Shown here: in pieces, positions 1 through 8,690 of the stretch | Numbering within the stretch: the first letter of the stretch is position 1 | Layout of the letters: every line of letters begins with the position of its first letter | NCBI GenBank assembly: GCA_934693235.1 | Contig: CAKUUY010000002.1 | Coordinates: 62,001 to 126,000, forward strand | Direction of reading: 5' to 3' | DNA: 64,000 nucleotides | Source: an uncultured Candidatus Melainabacteria bacterium | GTDB lineage: Bacteria > Cyanobacteriota > Vampirovibrionia > Gastranaerophilales > Gastranaerophilaceae | The notes under the pieces: generated by a model | Told to the model about the DNA's origin: nothing | The model's input: only the letters and a program-made list of their open reading frames with translations | Databases searched by the model: none | Position numbers and translations under genes: made by a program

Positions 1-420
1 GATAAAGCAGATCCTGCTTCCGTTGTTTATGAAGCTATTGAAAAAGCTAAAAAAGAAAAATTTGACGTGATTTTAGTAGATACAGCAGGGCGTTTGCAAA
101 ACAAATTCAATCTTATGGAAGAATTAAAAAAAATCAAATCCGTAATTGATAAAAAAGCTCCAGAAGCCCTAAGAGAATGTATTTTGGTATTAGATGCAAA
201 TACCGGTCAAAATGGTTTACAGCAAGCAAAAGTTTTTACAGAAGCAGTTAACGTTACTTGTGTTGCATTGACAAAACTCGACGGTTCGGCTAAAGGAGCA
301 ATAATTCTTGCAGTGGCCAAAGAAATGAAACTTCCAGTAAAACTCGTCGGAGTGGGCGAAAAAATGGAAGATTTAAAAATATTTAATTCAGAAGAATTTG
401 TTAATGCGTTGTTTAATTAA
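1..420 (+). CDS. ftsY: Signal recognition particle receptor FtsY (3' part)
   Basis: The window opens inside this gene; the frame is open from base 1 and ends at 420. The visible 139 residues are the C-terminal half of an SRP-type GTPase: the G3 motif DTAGR with RLQNK following it, and the G4 motif TKLDGSAKGA. The stretch RLQNKFNLMEEL after DTAGR is typical of FtsY rather than Ffh, which has a C-terminal M domain that is absent here. FtsY docks ribosome-SRP complexes at the inner membrane for co-translational protein insertion. The N-terminal acidic and NG parts lie outside the window. Confidence 0.93.
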   Translation, partial: DKADPASVVYEAIEKAKKEKFDVILVDTAGRLQNKFNLMEELKKIKSVIDKKAPEALRECILVLDANTGQNGLQQAKVFTEAVNVTCVALTKLDGSAKGAIILAVAKEMKLPVKLVGVGEKMEDLKIFNSEEFVNALFN

Positions 421-432
421 TGGTGGTGTAAT

Positions 433-1545
433 TTGGCTGAATATAATATTTTAAAAAAGACTAAAACCAGTTTAGGAAATGATATTTATTTAATCGGTCC
501 TGAAAATTTTCAACCGAAAACACCTATATCTCTTGTCATCGGGGTTTTTCATGGTGACGAACCTCAGGGGAAATTCTTGATTGAAGAATATCTGAAAAAT
601 CAATCATCCCCCACCTCGAAATCAAAGATTTCGGTCCTCCCGCCGGTGGAGGACACCAATTTTAACAACAAATGCCTTATTCAACTTGGCAAAAATCTAC
701 GAAATAATTCTACAAAAGAAGAAATTATTCTATGGCAGTACCTTAAACAAAAACAGCTTGGGGTAAAATTTAGGCGTCAACAAGTAATTGGGAAATATAT
801 TGTAGATTTTGTATGCTTTGAAAAAAGAATTATCATTGAACTTGATGGTGGTCAGCATAACAATGAACAAAATATAAAAAAAGATAAAGCAAGAGATTTA
901 TTTTTTGAATGTAATAATTATAATGTTATTCGACTATGGAATAATGAAATTACTCAAAATATAGATGGAGTAATACAAAAAATCCAATCTGTAATAGAAT
1001 GTCCACCCCTTGTGGGAGGACCGAAATCTTTGATTTCGAGGTGGGGTGAAAAAGAGGCAAATCTTTTATTTATCCCTTGCTTAAACCCTGATGGAATGAA
1101 ACTTGGGAAACGGACAAATGCAAACGGAGTTGATTTAAACAGAAATTTTCCGACAAAAAACTGGGGGAAAAATTGCGGAGATAATGCAACTTGCGATGAT
1201 GCTAAAACAGCCTATTATGGCGGCATATCAAGCGGGAGCGAAATTGAAACACAGTTTCTTATTGATACTATTAAAGAATTTAAGCCTGCAAGAATACTCA
1301 CTCTACATGCTCCGTACAAAGTTGTAAACTACGACGGCCCTGCAAAAGAACTTGCAGAGGAAATTTCTGAAATCATAAATTACCCCGTCGAAGCAAGTAT
1401 TGGCTACCCAACCCCAGGAAGTTTCGGAACATACGCCGGTGTAGAAAGACAAATTCCAACAATTACATTGGAATTAGATGAAGAAATACCGGTCGAACAA
1501 CTTATCCAACCGGTATTTGAAATTTTTGATGAAGTTTTGTCTTAA
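433..1545 (+). CDS. M14-family zinc peptidase (murein amidase/carboxypeptidase-like) interrupted in frame by a DUF559 element
   Basis: 370 residues from a TTG start at 433, 5-10 nt after TGGTGGTG. Two separated blocks make one M14 peptidase: residues 1-58 with the zinc motif HGDE (H40, E43), and residues 206-370 with NPDG, the substrate-binding DLNRNFP (R237), the third zinc ligand H292 and catalytic-type Glu in TLELD (E347). This arrangement resembles MpaA-type murein peptide amidases. Residues ~59-205 are foreign: an endonuclease-like DUF559 domain flanked by inverted repeats (609-641 and 1014-1046). The insertion is 438 nt, a multiple of three, and removes no stop-free frame, so a fused protein could be made. 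Whether the peptidase still folds is unknown. It follows ftsY by 12 bp and probably shares its transcript. Confidence 0.85.
   Translation: MAEYNILKKTKTSLGNDIYLIGPENFQPKTPISLVIGVFHGDEPQGKFLIEEYLKNQSSPTSKSKISVLPPVEDTNFNNKCLIQLGKNLRNNSTKEEIILWQYLKQKQLGVKFRRQQVIGKYIVDFVCFEKRIIIELDGGQHNNEQNIKKDKARDLFFECNNYNVIRLWNNEITQNIDGVIQKIQSVIECPPLVGGPKSLISRWGEKEANLLFIPCLNPDGMKLGKRTNANGVDLNRNFPTKNWGKNCGDNATCDDAKTAYYGGISSGSEIETQFLIDTIKEFKPARILTLHAPYKVVNYDGPAKELAEEISEIINYPVEASIGYPTPGSFGTYAGVERQIPTITLELDEEIPVEQLIQPVFEIFDEVLS
609..1046 (+). mobile_element. DUF559-coding insertion element with perfect 33-bp inverted ends
   Basis: The ends 609-641 and 1014-1046 are exact reverse complements over 33 bases, and each end contains an internal hairpin (CGAAATC-AAA-GATTTCG). 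Between them lies a DUF559 domain (residues ~88-184 of the fusion) with the family's landmarks: an LRNNSTKEE start, KFRRQ, IVDF, IIELDGGQH and VIRLWN. DUF559 proteins have a Vsr/PD-(D/E)XK-like endonuclease fold, here with acidic residues in IVDF and ELDG. Known family features suggest a nuclease; the idea that the unit is mobile is inferred from its ends, its position inside another gene and a decayed second copy at 51706-51915. Confidence 0.75.
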
Positions 1546-1967
1546 AAAAATTTAAAACTCAATGTCGATTTACCATCATTACTTACCAAAGTGTAAGCAC
1601 CGGCTTTTTCATCAGCCCTAACAGTTAAACCATTTTTCTTTTGCAGTGCTTTATTATTTTTCAAAGCCTGTAAATCAGAACGTGTCAGGTGTTCACCTTT
1701 TTTATCCTTTTGATCAGCCTTTCTTGCAGTATCAAACATGTTATACTCAGTAGAACTCAAATTCATTGCTCGTTCTGCAGTTGCTTTCGGTTGGTTTTTC
1801 CACTTGAAAGAAATATTGATTTTCCCATTTTTAACAACAGCTCTTGAGTCTAAATTGTTTAATTTTCCGTTACCTTTAAAATTTTGAATAGTTACATTTT
1901 GATCTACTTTAACTTTAAAAGTATTATCCGATTGAGATCGTTGTGCAACTGTTAAGTCTCTGCCCAT
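1542..1967 (-). CDS. Hypothetical protein, lineage-specific
   Basis: 141 residues, not recognised. A strong ribosome-binding site (CACGGAGGTATAAT read on the minus strand) precedes the ATG. The protein is basic and polar, lacks a signal peptide or membrane span, and has a NFKGNGK motif near residue 30 and a Lys/Asp-rich middle. It runs convergently into the peptidase gene and overlaps its stop by 4 bp. Its upstream region holds TATATAAAAAGTATTT (1992-2007), similar to motifs upstream of other orphan genes here. Confidence 0.7.
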   Translation of the reverse strand: MGRDLTVAQRSQSDNTFKVKVDQNVTIQNFKGNGKLNNLDSRAVVKNGKINISFKWKNQPKATAERAMNLSSTEYNMFDTARKADQKDKKGEHLTRSDLQALKNNKALQKKNGLTVRADEKAGAYTLVSNDGKSTLSFKFF

Positions 1968-2100
1968 ATTATACCTCCGTGTTGGTTTATGTATATAAAA
2001 AGTATTTCTCTAATAGATAATTGCTTTTTTTATTTTAGAAATTTACATTTATTAATAATTATTTTGTGGTACTATATTTTCAGAAACGAGGTGCTTTTAT

Positions 2101-3474
2101 ATGAAATTACACAATTCCTACACAAACAAAGTTGAAGAGTTTACACCGATTGACGGTAACAAAGTTAAAATGTATGTTTGCGGTCCAACTGTCTATGATA
2201 ATGCGCACTTAGGTCACGCAAGATGCTACATTACTTGGGATGTTTTATATAGATACCTAAAGTTTAAAGGTTACGATGTTACATATTGCCGTAACGTTAC
2301 CGATGTTGACGACAAAATTCTAAAAAAAGCAGACAAAGAGGGAAAAACTCCTGAACAAATTTCTCAATACTGGTATAAACAGTTTGAAAACTCTATGAAA
2401 GCACTTAATACACTGAAACCGGATATTGAACCATTCGCCACAAAAACTCTTGGCGAAATGATTTCTATCGTAAAAGATTTGATTGCAAAGGGTTATGCCT
2501 ATGAAGCTGATGGAGATGTATATTTCAGAGTAAAAAAATTCCCTCAATACGGCTACCTTTCAAAACAACCTATTAATCAGCTTGAAAGCGGTGCCCGAAT
2601 TGAAGTAGGAGAACACAAAGAAGATCCGCTAGACTTTGCTCTTTGGAAAAAAGACGAAAAATTCGGTTACAAATCTCCATGGGGTGTTGGTCGTCCGGGG
2701 TGGCACATTGAATGTTCCGCAATGAGCAGAAAATATTTAGGCAAAACTATTGATATTCACGCAGGTGGAGCTGATTTGATTTTTCCTCACCACGAAAATG
2801 AAATTGCACAATCTGAATGTGCAAATGGCTGTAAATTCGTAAATTACTGGTTACACAATGGTTTTGTGACAATTAACAAGGAAAAAATGTCAAAATCTTT
2901 AGGCAATTTCTTAACTATTGATGATTTGTTGAAAAAATACGATGCAAACACTATTCGTTTCTTCATTTTGACAAACCACTACAGAATGCCTGTTGAATTT
3001 TCTGACGAAGCACTTTCTTCAGCTCAGGCAGGTGTAAAAAGAATGCTTAACGCAAAGCGTACAAAGATTATTGAAGACTTAGATATAACACAAACTGACG
3101 AATACAAAGCATTTGTTGAAGCAATGGACGATGATTTGAATACTTCAAAAGCTCTTGCTGTTCTTTTTGATTTGACAAATAAAGCTAATAAAGACGACAA
3201 AAATGCATTTACAATTTTGTACAAGTTGGCTACAGTTTTAGGTTTTACATTCGACAAACCACAATTGAGCGAAGATGAAATCAAAAATGCACTAGCAAAA
3301 GTTTCAAAAACTTTGGAAAAAGACTTTTCTTCAATGGAAGAGTTGATTGCATACAGAAAAGAAGCTCGTGACGCTAAAAATTGGGATATCGCAGACAAAA
3401 TCAGAATTACACTAGACGAATGCGGAATTGTCCTAAAAGACACAAAAGATGGCACAACACTTGAAGCAAAATAA
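2101..3474 (+). CDS. cysS: Cysteinyl-tRNA synthetase
   Basis: 457 residues, full length for the family. Class I signatures: HIGH-type HLGH at residues 36-39 and KMSKS at 262-266. Zinc ligands characteristic of CysRS are visible: C27 in MYVCGPTVYD, the Cys of WHIECSAMS, and His/Glu in FPHHENEIAQSE. The C-terminal anticodon-binding helical region is present. It charges tRNA-Cys in the cytoplasm. The ATG is preceded by CGAGGTG at 2087-2093. A single-gene unit closed by the hairpin at 3501-3531. Confidence 0.97.
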   Translation: MKLHNSYTNKVEEFTPIDGNKVKMYVCGPTVYDNAHLGHARCYITWDVLYRYLKFKGYDVTYCRNVTDVDDKILKKADKEGKTPEQISQYWYKQFENSMKALNTLKPDIEPFATKTLGEMISIVKDLIAKGYAYEADGDVYFRVKKFPQYGYLSKQPINQLESGARIEVGEHKEDPLDFALWKKDEKFGYKSPWGVGRPGWHIECSAMSRKYLGKTIDIHAGGADLIFPHHENEIAQSECANGCKFVNYWLHNGFVTINKEKMSKSLGNFLTIDDLLKKYDANTIRFFILTNHYRMPVEFSDEALSSAQAGVKRMLNAKRTKIIEDLDITQTDEYKAFVEAMDDDLNTSKALAVLFDLTNKANKDDKNAFTILYKLATVLGFTFDKPQLSEDEIKNALAKVSKTLEKDFSSMEELIAYRKEARDAKNWDIADKIRITLDECGIVLKDTKDGTTLEAK

Positions 3475-3500
3475 AAATTATTCTAAATTATTAACATTAT

Positions 3501-3531
3501 AAAGGTGCTACGATAATATCGTAGCACCTTT
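3501..3531. terminator. Bidirectional Rho-independent terminator
   Basis: Perfect 14-bp stem AAAGGTGCTACGAT / ATCGTAGCACCTTT with a 3-nt loop, between the convergent cysS and the orphan gene on the minus strand. Confidence 0.85.
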
Positions 3532-3548
3532 ATTTAATCTGTAAAAAA

Positions 3549-4037
3549 TTATGCTTGAATGTTAAAACGTTTTAAAAGACGATTAGCTTTTTCATCAACA
3601 GTTTCGTTTGAATACTGTTTAAAAAATTGCGAGCATTCTTCGTACTCTTTGTCCATTGCAATATTTTTAGCTACCTCAATTTCATTGAGCGGATGAATTT
3701 CTTCAAACACTCTTGTTGGTGTTATTGGAGAACGTTTTTTATAGATACTTTTTGAGAAATTTTCTAAAACTGTTCCCAAAATTGATTGATCAAGGCCTTT
3801 ATTCGGTAATAAAACTTCTAAAGGTTTTTTATCATTTGACCCTTTTACACTTGCTCTAGAACCGTTATAATAAACATCACAAGCTGAATTATCTAATGGC
3901 TTTATAATATAAACCATAAATCTTTCTTCAAGCTCAGGATATTTCACAAATTTTTCTGCTAACACTTGCGCACCATGCTTGTTTAAGAAGAATCCATTAA
4001 AACTTGGTGTGTTGTTTTGAACGTTGTTTACTTTCAT
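3549..4037 (-). CDS. Hypothetical protein with N-terminal NNTPSFNG motif
   Basis: 162 residues. The start at 4037 (MKVNNVQ) is chosen because TAGGAGTATA lies 7 nt before it; an in-frame codon at 4070 has no such site. No known domain recognised. The N-terminus MKVNNVQNNTPSFNGFF is short, Asn-rich and ends in an aromatic-x-Gly motif, which recurs in other orphan proteins of this window (23628-24152, 24391-27387). The body is mixed alpha/beta-like with a Lys/Arg-rich C-terminal third. No transmembrane segment. Confidence 0.65.
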   Translation of the reverse strand: MKVNNVQNNTPSFNGFFLNKHGAQVLAEKFVKYPELEERFMVYIIKPLDNSACDVYYNGSRASVKGSNDKKPLEVLLPNKGLDQSILGTVLENFSKSIYKKRSPITPTRVFEEIHPLNEIEVAKNIAMDKEYEECSQFFKQYSNETVDEKANRLLKRFNIQA

Positions 4038-4112
4038 TTTTATACTCCTATTTTGATTATCCCGAACCATATTAAAACGCCGAAATATTTTTTTTGTTAG
4101 TTTGTTATAAAT

Positions 4113-4149
4113 TTGTTACAAAAGAGATTGTTTGAAATATAATGGGGTT
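4113..4149 (+). promoter_or_regulatory. Promoter of the SpoIID-type gene, predicted leaderless
   Basis: TATAAT at 4138-4143 sits exactly 6 nt before the ATG at 4150; a TTGTTACA stretch at 4113-4120 can supply the -35 region. Transcription would begin at or next to the start codon. Confidence 0.6.
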
Positions 4150-5880
4150 ATGAAAAAATATGTGTTATTATTACTAATTTTTGGATTAAACTTTGCCCCA
4201 GCAAAGGCACAGTACATGCCTGTAATTCCATCTGCAACATTGCAAGCAGCTCAACAAGCAACTATCATTCAAAAAACACCTTCATCAGAAGTTGTTCGTG
4301 TCGGCATTGGAACAACAAACTTTGGAACATACCAATACAACAACATTACAATTTTTGGAACAGGTGATACCCAAATTTATGATAATAAAGTTTTAATCGG
4401 AAACTATCCGGCTAATCAAAATATAAAAATCACATACAAAGATGGGATGTTCAATATATTCACTCCGGAAAGCAATGAACCGGAAAAAGTTGTAGGTCCT
4501 GTACAAATTACCAGCAACTACGGGCTTTTAGGAGTTACAGGCTTAAAAAGAGCCGGCAAACAAGCTCTTTACCACGGAGCTTTCGAACTTAAGAAATGCA
4601 ACAATAATACATTCAATCTTGTTAATATGATTGAAGTTGAAGAATATTTAAAAGGTGTTGTTCCAAACGAAATGCCGGTAAGTTTTGGGTTGGAAGCATT
4701 GAAAGCTCAAAGTGTTGCCGCAAGAAACTATGTACTTTCTCCAAGAACAAAAGCTTCTACAAATTATGATGTAGTCGATTCTGTCGCAAGTCAAGTTTAT
4801 TTTGGAGCAAACACAGAACGACCTTTATCAAATCAAGCTGTTACGGAAACTGAGGGAATTGTAGCCCTTTATAACTGGGATATGATTGTGGCACAATATT
4901 CGTCCACTGCAGGAGGATACACAGAAAGCTACTCAAATGCTTTTTCAGACCCGAAGACTAAAGCTTTTCCGGCGCCAGAAAAACCATATTTAAAAGCAAA
5001 ACCGGACATAATTACGCAAACTTCTCTAAAATCAGAAGAAGCAGCAAAAGCGTACTATCAATCTCGTCCTGATGCTTATGATATTCGTTCTTCATATTTC
5101 CGTTGGGAAAGAAATTGGACAGCTCAAGAACTTAAAAACACTCTTCAATCAACTCTTTTAGCCCAGTCAACAACCGGATTTGTAAAACCTGCTTTTAATA
5201 AAGGCGACAAACTTGATGATTTAGTAGAAATAAAAGTTATTCGCCGTGGCGAATCCGGAAAAGTAATGGAAATGGAAATTATAACACGTTCTCAAACCTA
5301 CAAAGTTTATAAAGAACTTGTTATCAGAAGACTTATGACAAAAGACGGCAAAGCTTTGCCTAGCGCAAATATTGTTTTTGAAAACACAAAAGACGAAACC
5401 GGCAACCTTGTCTCACTTCACGGATGGGGTGGGGGATTTGGTCATGGCGTCGGAATGAGCCAATACGGGGCCGGTTTTATGGGATCTGAATTAAAAATGT
5501 CATATGACAAAATTTTGAAACATTATTATACAGGAATTACACTTGCAACAAAACCTGTAATAGTTTCAACAGAGGCCGGACAACAAACAGCAACACAACA
5601 TTTCTATTCAAAAGACAAAAAAGCCAAAATTGTAATAGACAATAAGTTCGGCGTAAACTCACTAACTGTAACAATTAATGGACAAAAACAAACTTTTGAA
5701 CTTCCAAAAGAAGTTTTTGTAGCAAAAAGGTTTGTAGAAATAGATATTTTTAAATACTTAAAACAAGGGAAAAATACAATTACATTTACTTCTGACGAAT
5801 TCTACTCAAGCTCCGCAAGAAAAGGTTTGAGGCTGTACGTAGAGCTCGTAAAAAAAGATGAAAACGAATTTTCGTGGTAA
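4150..5880 (+). CDS. SpoIID/LytB-domain peptidoglycan lytic protein
   Basis: 576 residues. It starts with a signal peptide (MKKYVLLLLIFGLNFAPAKAQ). The SpoIID core follows at about residues 140-450: GVVPNEMP with the catalytic-type Glu, EALKAQSVAARNY, STAGGYTES, and the closing GHGVGMSQYGA motif. SpoIID is a lytic transglycosylase acting on denuded glycan strands; in non-sporulating diderms the domain is used for envelope remodelling. The C-terminal ~110 residues form an extra beta-rich domain I do not recognise. Start set at 4150, not an earlier TTG at 4132, because of signal-peptide shape and promoter spacing. Followed by murJ, fitting a cell-wall role. Confidence 0.88.
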   Translation: MKKYVLLLLIFGLNFAPAKAQYMPVIPSATLQAAQQATIIQKTPSSEVVRVGIGTTNFGTYQYNNITIFGTGDTQIYDNKVLIGNYPANQNIKITYKDGMFNIFTPESNEPEKVVGPVQITSNYGLLGVTGLKRAGKQALYHGAFELKKCNNNTFNLVNMIEVEEYLKGVVPNEMPVSFGLEALKAQSVAARNYVLSPRTKASTNYDVVDSVASQVYFGANTERPLSNQAVTETEGIVALYNWDMIVAQYSSTAGGYTESYSNAFSDPKTKAFPAPEKPYLKAKPDIITQTSLKSEEAAKAYYQSRPDAYDIRSSYFRWERNWTAQELKNTLQSTLLAQSTTGFVKPAFNKGDKLDDLVEIKVIRRGESGKVMEMEIITRSQTYKVYKELVIRRLMTKDGKALPSANIVFENTKDETGNLVSLHGWGGGFGHGVGMSQYGAGFMGSELKMSYDKILKHYYTGITLATKPVIVSTEAGQQTATQHFYSKDKKAKIVIDNKFGVNSLTVTINGQKQTFELPKEVFVAKRFVEIDIFKYLKQGKNTITFTSDEFYSSSARKGLRLYVELVKKDENEFSW

Positions 5881-5914
5881 AAATATTTTAAGGTGATGAT
5901 AAAAGGATAAGGTA

Positions 5915-7513
5915 GTGGAAAATACGAAAAAAGAAATGAAATCAATGAGTGTACTCAAAGCTGCTTGGATAATAGCAGTTGTGACAATTGTAAGCAAACT
6001 CATAGGATTTATCAGGGATATAATTATTGCAAATTACTATGGTGCGTCATTAGTTTCAGATGCATATTATTATGCCTACCAAATTCCATCACTCTCATTA
6101 ATCCTACTTGGCGGAGTTGGAGGCCCTTTTCACAGTGCAACAGTTGCAGTATTTTCTAAACTCATTCCGGACTTAAAAACTAAACCGCAAGAAGCAGTTA
6201 ACAAACTTTATTCAACCTTTATGACTGCAACAACAATATTTTTCTTTATTCTTTCGGTTATAATGTTTGTTTTTCCACGTCAAATTATGGGTTTGATAAT
6301 TTCAAGCGGTTCAATAGATATGATTAACTTAGCAGCAGAACACTTGAAAATTATGACTCCTTTATTAATTATCGGTGGAATTGTCGGAATTTATTACGGA
6401 ATTTTGATTATTTACAGACAATTTATGTTACCAAATTTGTCACCTATAATTATGAGCGTTGCAATAATTGGTGTTGTCATAGCAGCAGCTCCGAACGATC
6501 AAAAAGGCTATGCTCTAGCGTGGGCAACAACCATCGGTGCTATTTTGCAGCTCGTAATTCAATATCCGAACGTCAGAAAACTGGGATTTTTATGGAAACC
6601 CAATTTCATGTTCACAAACAATCCAAATTTTAAAGAAATTATGGAACTCTTGTTCCCTGCAATTTTGAGTTCAACTGTCGGACAAATTCATATTTACGTT
6701 GACATGTTTTTTACCTCCTCAATTTCAGAGGGTGCGTGGACTGCAATCGGTTACGCGAATAGAGTTTTTCAATTTCCCGTCGGGATTTTAGTAACAGCTT
6801 TTCTAGTGCCATTATTCCCGATTTTTGCTAGACTTGTTGCAGATAAAGATTTGGATGGAATAAAAACATATTTTAATAAAGGTGTTGGTGTTTTATTTTT
6901 CGCAGCAATTCCAATTATTATCGGGATTCTAACCGTTGGAATGGATGCTGTAAGATTAATATTTGAACGTGGCGCGTTTGATGCAAATGCTACGTTTATG
7001 GTAACAGAAGCACTCTGGTTCTTGTCTGTTTCAATATTACCATACGTTTTCAGAGATTCTATTACAAGGGTTTATTATTCATTCAACGATTCCAAAACCC
7101 CATTTATCGTAGCTTTTTCATCAATTGTTTTAAAATATCTTTTGAACGTTATTTTCATCAACAAAATGCATATGGGGATAGGTGGAATTACTCTTTCTAC
7201 TTCACTTGTAACCTTATTTAACGCTTGTGTTTTAGGAGCATTTATTTATAAAAAAGTTCGAATGGATTACAAAGGATTGTTCACAAATCTTTTGAAAATG
7301 TGCATTGCAGGCGGAATTACACTTGGTATTTGCTATGCAACAGCGTTAGCTTTTGATGAATTTATTCATCTTCCCAAAACATTATTTGAAATGGTAAAAA
7401 TCACCTCTGTCGGCACTGTTTGTTTAGGAATTTACACCGCATTGAATTTGATGTTCAAAATGGAGTACGCTAAAGAATTGAGCAATAGATTGATAGCAAA
7501 ATTTAAGAAATAA
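5915..7513 (+). CDS. murJ: Lipid II flippase MurJ (MviN)
   Basis: 532 residues, GTG start at 5915 after AAAGGATAAGG. Multi-spanning membrane protein of the MOP superfamily with about 14 predicted hydrophobic segments. The N-terminal SKLIGFIRDIIIANYYG is the usual MurJ opening, and the PSLSLILLGGVGGPFHSA loop and FERGAFDA in the second half match the family. It moves lipid-linked peptidoglycan precursor across the inner membrane. Lies 34 bp after the SpoIID gene and 13 bp before tsaC, probably one operon. Confidence 0.95.
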   Translation: MENTKKEMKSMSVLKAAWIIAVVTIVSKLIGFIRDIIIANYYGASLVSDAYYYAYQIPSLSLILLGGVGGPFHSATVAVFSKLIPDLKTKPQEAVNKLYSTFMTATTIFFFILSVIMFVFPRQIMGLIISSGSIDMINLAAEHLKIMTPLLIIGGIVGIYYGILIIYRQFMLPNLSPIIMSVAIIGVVIAAAPNDQKGYALAWATTIGAILQLVIQYPNVRKLGFLWKPNFMFTNNPNFKEIMELLFPAILSSTVGQIHIYVDMFFTSSISEGAWTAIGYANRVFQFPVGILVTAFLVPLFPIFARLVADKDLDGIKTYFNKGVGVLFFAAIPIIIGILTVGMDAVRLIFERGAFDANATFMVTEALWFLSVSILPYVFRDSITRVYYSFNDSKTPFIVAFSSIVLKYLLNVIFINKMHMGIGGITLSTSLVTLFNACVLGAFIYKKVRMDYKGLFTNLLKMCIAGGITLGICYATALAFDEFIHLPKTLFEMVKITSVGTVCLGIYTALNLMFKMEYAKELSNRLIAKFKK

Positions 7514-7526
7514 AGGATAAAACTTA

Positions 7527-8123
7527 ATGATAATACAAAATGCAAACGAAATAAAAAAAGTTTTAGAAAACGATGGTGTAATTGCATACGTAACTGATAC
7601 GGTCTGGGGATTGGGATGTTTACCATCATCTGAAAAGGCTGTAAAAAAAATTTATGAAATAAAAAAACGCGAAGCTCAAAAGCCTTTGATTTTAATGTCA
7701 AATGAGACATACAATTTACTTGAATACGTAAAACCAATTTCCCAAATCGGGTGCAAACTTATCAAAAAATATTTTCCTGGAGCATTGACAATTGTCACTC
7801 CAAAAAGCGACAAAACACCAAGTTATATAACTTCAAACATGGAAACTGTCGGCATTAGAGTTCCGGATAATAAAATATTCAAAGAAATTTGCGAAATTGC
7901 ACCTGGTCATGTACTTGCAACAACAAGTGCAAACCTCTCACACCAACCGTCTGCAAAAACTTATAAACAAGCATTAGAAAATATGTCAGGACTTGCGGAT
8001 TTGATTGTTCCGGATTTTAATCACATTTGTAAAGGTCTTGAATCCACTGTTGTCGGAGTTTTTAATAACGACTTAATAATTTTCCGCCAAGGCGCAATTA
8101 CAATTGATAATGAAAATTTATAA
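7527..8123 (+). CDS. tsaC: L-threonylcarbamoyladenylate synthase (TsaC/Sua5/YrdC)
   Basis: 198 residues of the YrdC fold. Recognisable segments are YVTDTVWGLGCLPS, KIYEIKKREAQKPL, KYFPGALTIVTP and the VGIRVPD region with TTSANLSHQPS. It makes threonylcarbamoyl-AMP from threonine, bicarbonate and ATP for the t6A37 modification of ANN-decoding tRNAs. Length matches the short TsaC form without the Sua5 C-terminal domain. RBS AAAGGATAAAA, 13 bp after murJ. Confidence 0.93.
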   Translation: MIIQNANEIKKVLENDGVIAYVTDTVWGLGCLPSSEKAVKKIYEIKKREAQKPLILMSNETYNLLEYVKPISQIGCKLIKKYFPGALTIVTPKSDKTPSYITSNMETVGIRVPDNKIFKEICEIAPGHVLATTSANLSHQPSAKTYKQALENMSGLADLIVPDFNHICKGLESTVVGVFNNDLIIFRQGAITIDNENL

Positions 8124-8130
8124 AATCTTT

Positions 8131-8613
8131 TTACAAATATTTTTGTAAAATTAATTTTTTCAAAGCATTTGAATACACTGCTTTAGGTTCAATTGCAAGA
8201 ACTTTATCCAGTGTTTCAACTGCGCCTTTATAATCTTCCAATTTTTTTTGAACTGTTGCTTTATAGTACAAAGCATCAATAAATTTAGGATCAAGTTCAA
8301 TTGCTTTATCAAAATCAGCAATCGCTGATTTTAATTTTATTTCATCTACTTCTTTATCTGCTAAAATAACTTGTGCACGATTAAAATATGCATCAACCAT
8401 TTTGTGATTTTGTTCAATTGCTTTGGTATAATTTTCATAAGCAGGTTCAAGCTCACCAAGATGATGATAAACTATCGCCATAGAAAAATAAGGCATAGCT
8501 TCATCTGGATTTAACGCAATTGCCTTATCCAGAGAATGTAAAGCTTCGTCGTATTTTCCCTCATTTGTTTCAGAAATTCCTTTATCTAAATAAAATTTAT
8601 AATCGTGTTCCAT
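8131..8613 (-). CDS. Tetratricopeptide repeat protein
   Basis: 160 residues, start at 8613 (MEHDYKF) behind GAGGGAAAAA; a longer in-frame start at 8649 has no RBS. At least four TPR units are visible with the A/Y/P spacing of the repeat (EGKYDEALHSLDKAIALNPDE, LGELEPAYENYTKAIEQN, AIADFDKAIELDPKFIDA, YKGAVETLDKVLAIEP). No signal peptide or other domain, so a cytosolic protein-binding scaffold. Partner unknown. Convergent with tsaC, 7 bp apart. Confidence 0.85.
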   Translation of the reverse strand: MEHDYKFYLDKGISETNEGKYDEALHSLDKAIALNPDEAMPYFSMAIVYHHLGELEPAYENYTKAIEQNHKMVDAYFNRAQVILADKEVDEIKLKSAIADFDKAIELDPKFIDALYYKATVQKKLEDYKGAVETLDKVLAIEPKAVYSNALKKLILQKYL

Positions 8614-8655
8614 TTTTCCCTCTTTTTTCCAAAATTCTAGCCAAAACAAAGAGCG

Positions 8656-8690
8656 TTTACAATATCTGAAAATTCGACTATAATTTATAT
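8656..8690 (+). promoter_or_regulatory. Promoter of the glycosyltransferase gene, predicted leaderless
   Basis: TTTACA (8656-8661), 17-nt spacer, TATAAT (8679-8684), then 6 nt to the ATG at 8691. No ribosome-binding site fits between. Confidence 0.75.

Noticed and set aside
433..1545. Intein inside the peptidase
   Set aside because: The insert has no intein splice motifs (no Cys/Ser start block or terminal His-Asn) and is a DUF559 domain with palindromic DNA ends.
3024..3455. 143-codon frame antisense to cysS
   Set aside because: Lies wholly inside a clear housekeeping gene and follows its codon shadow; Ser/Phe-rich composition is that of an antisense frame.
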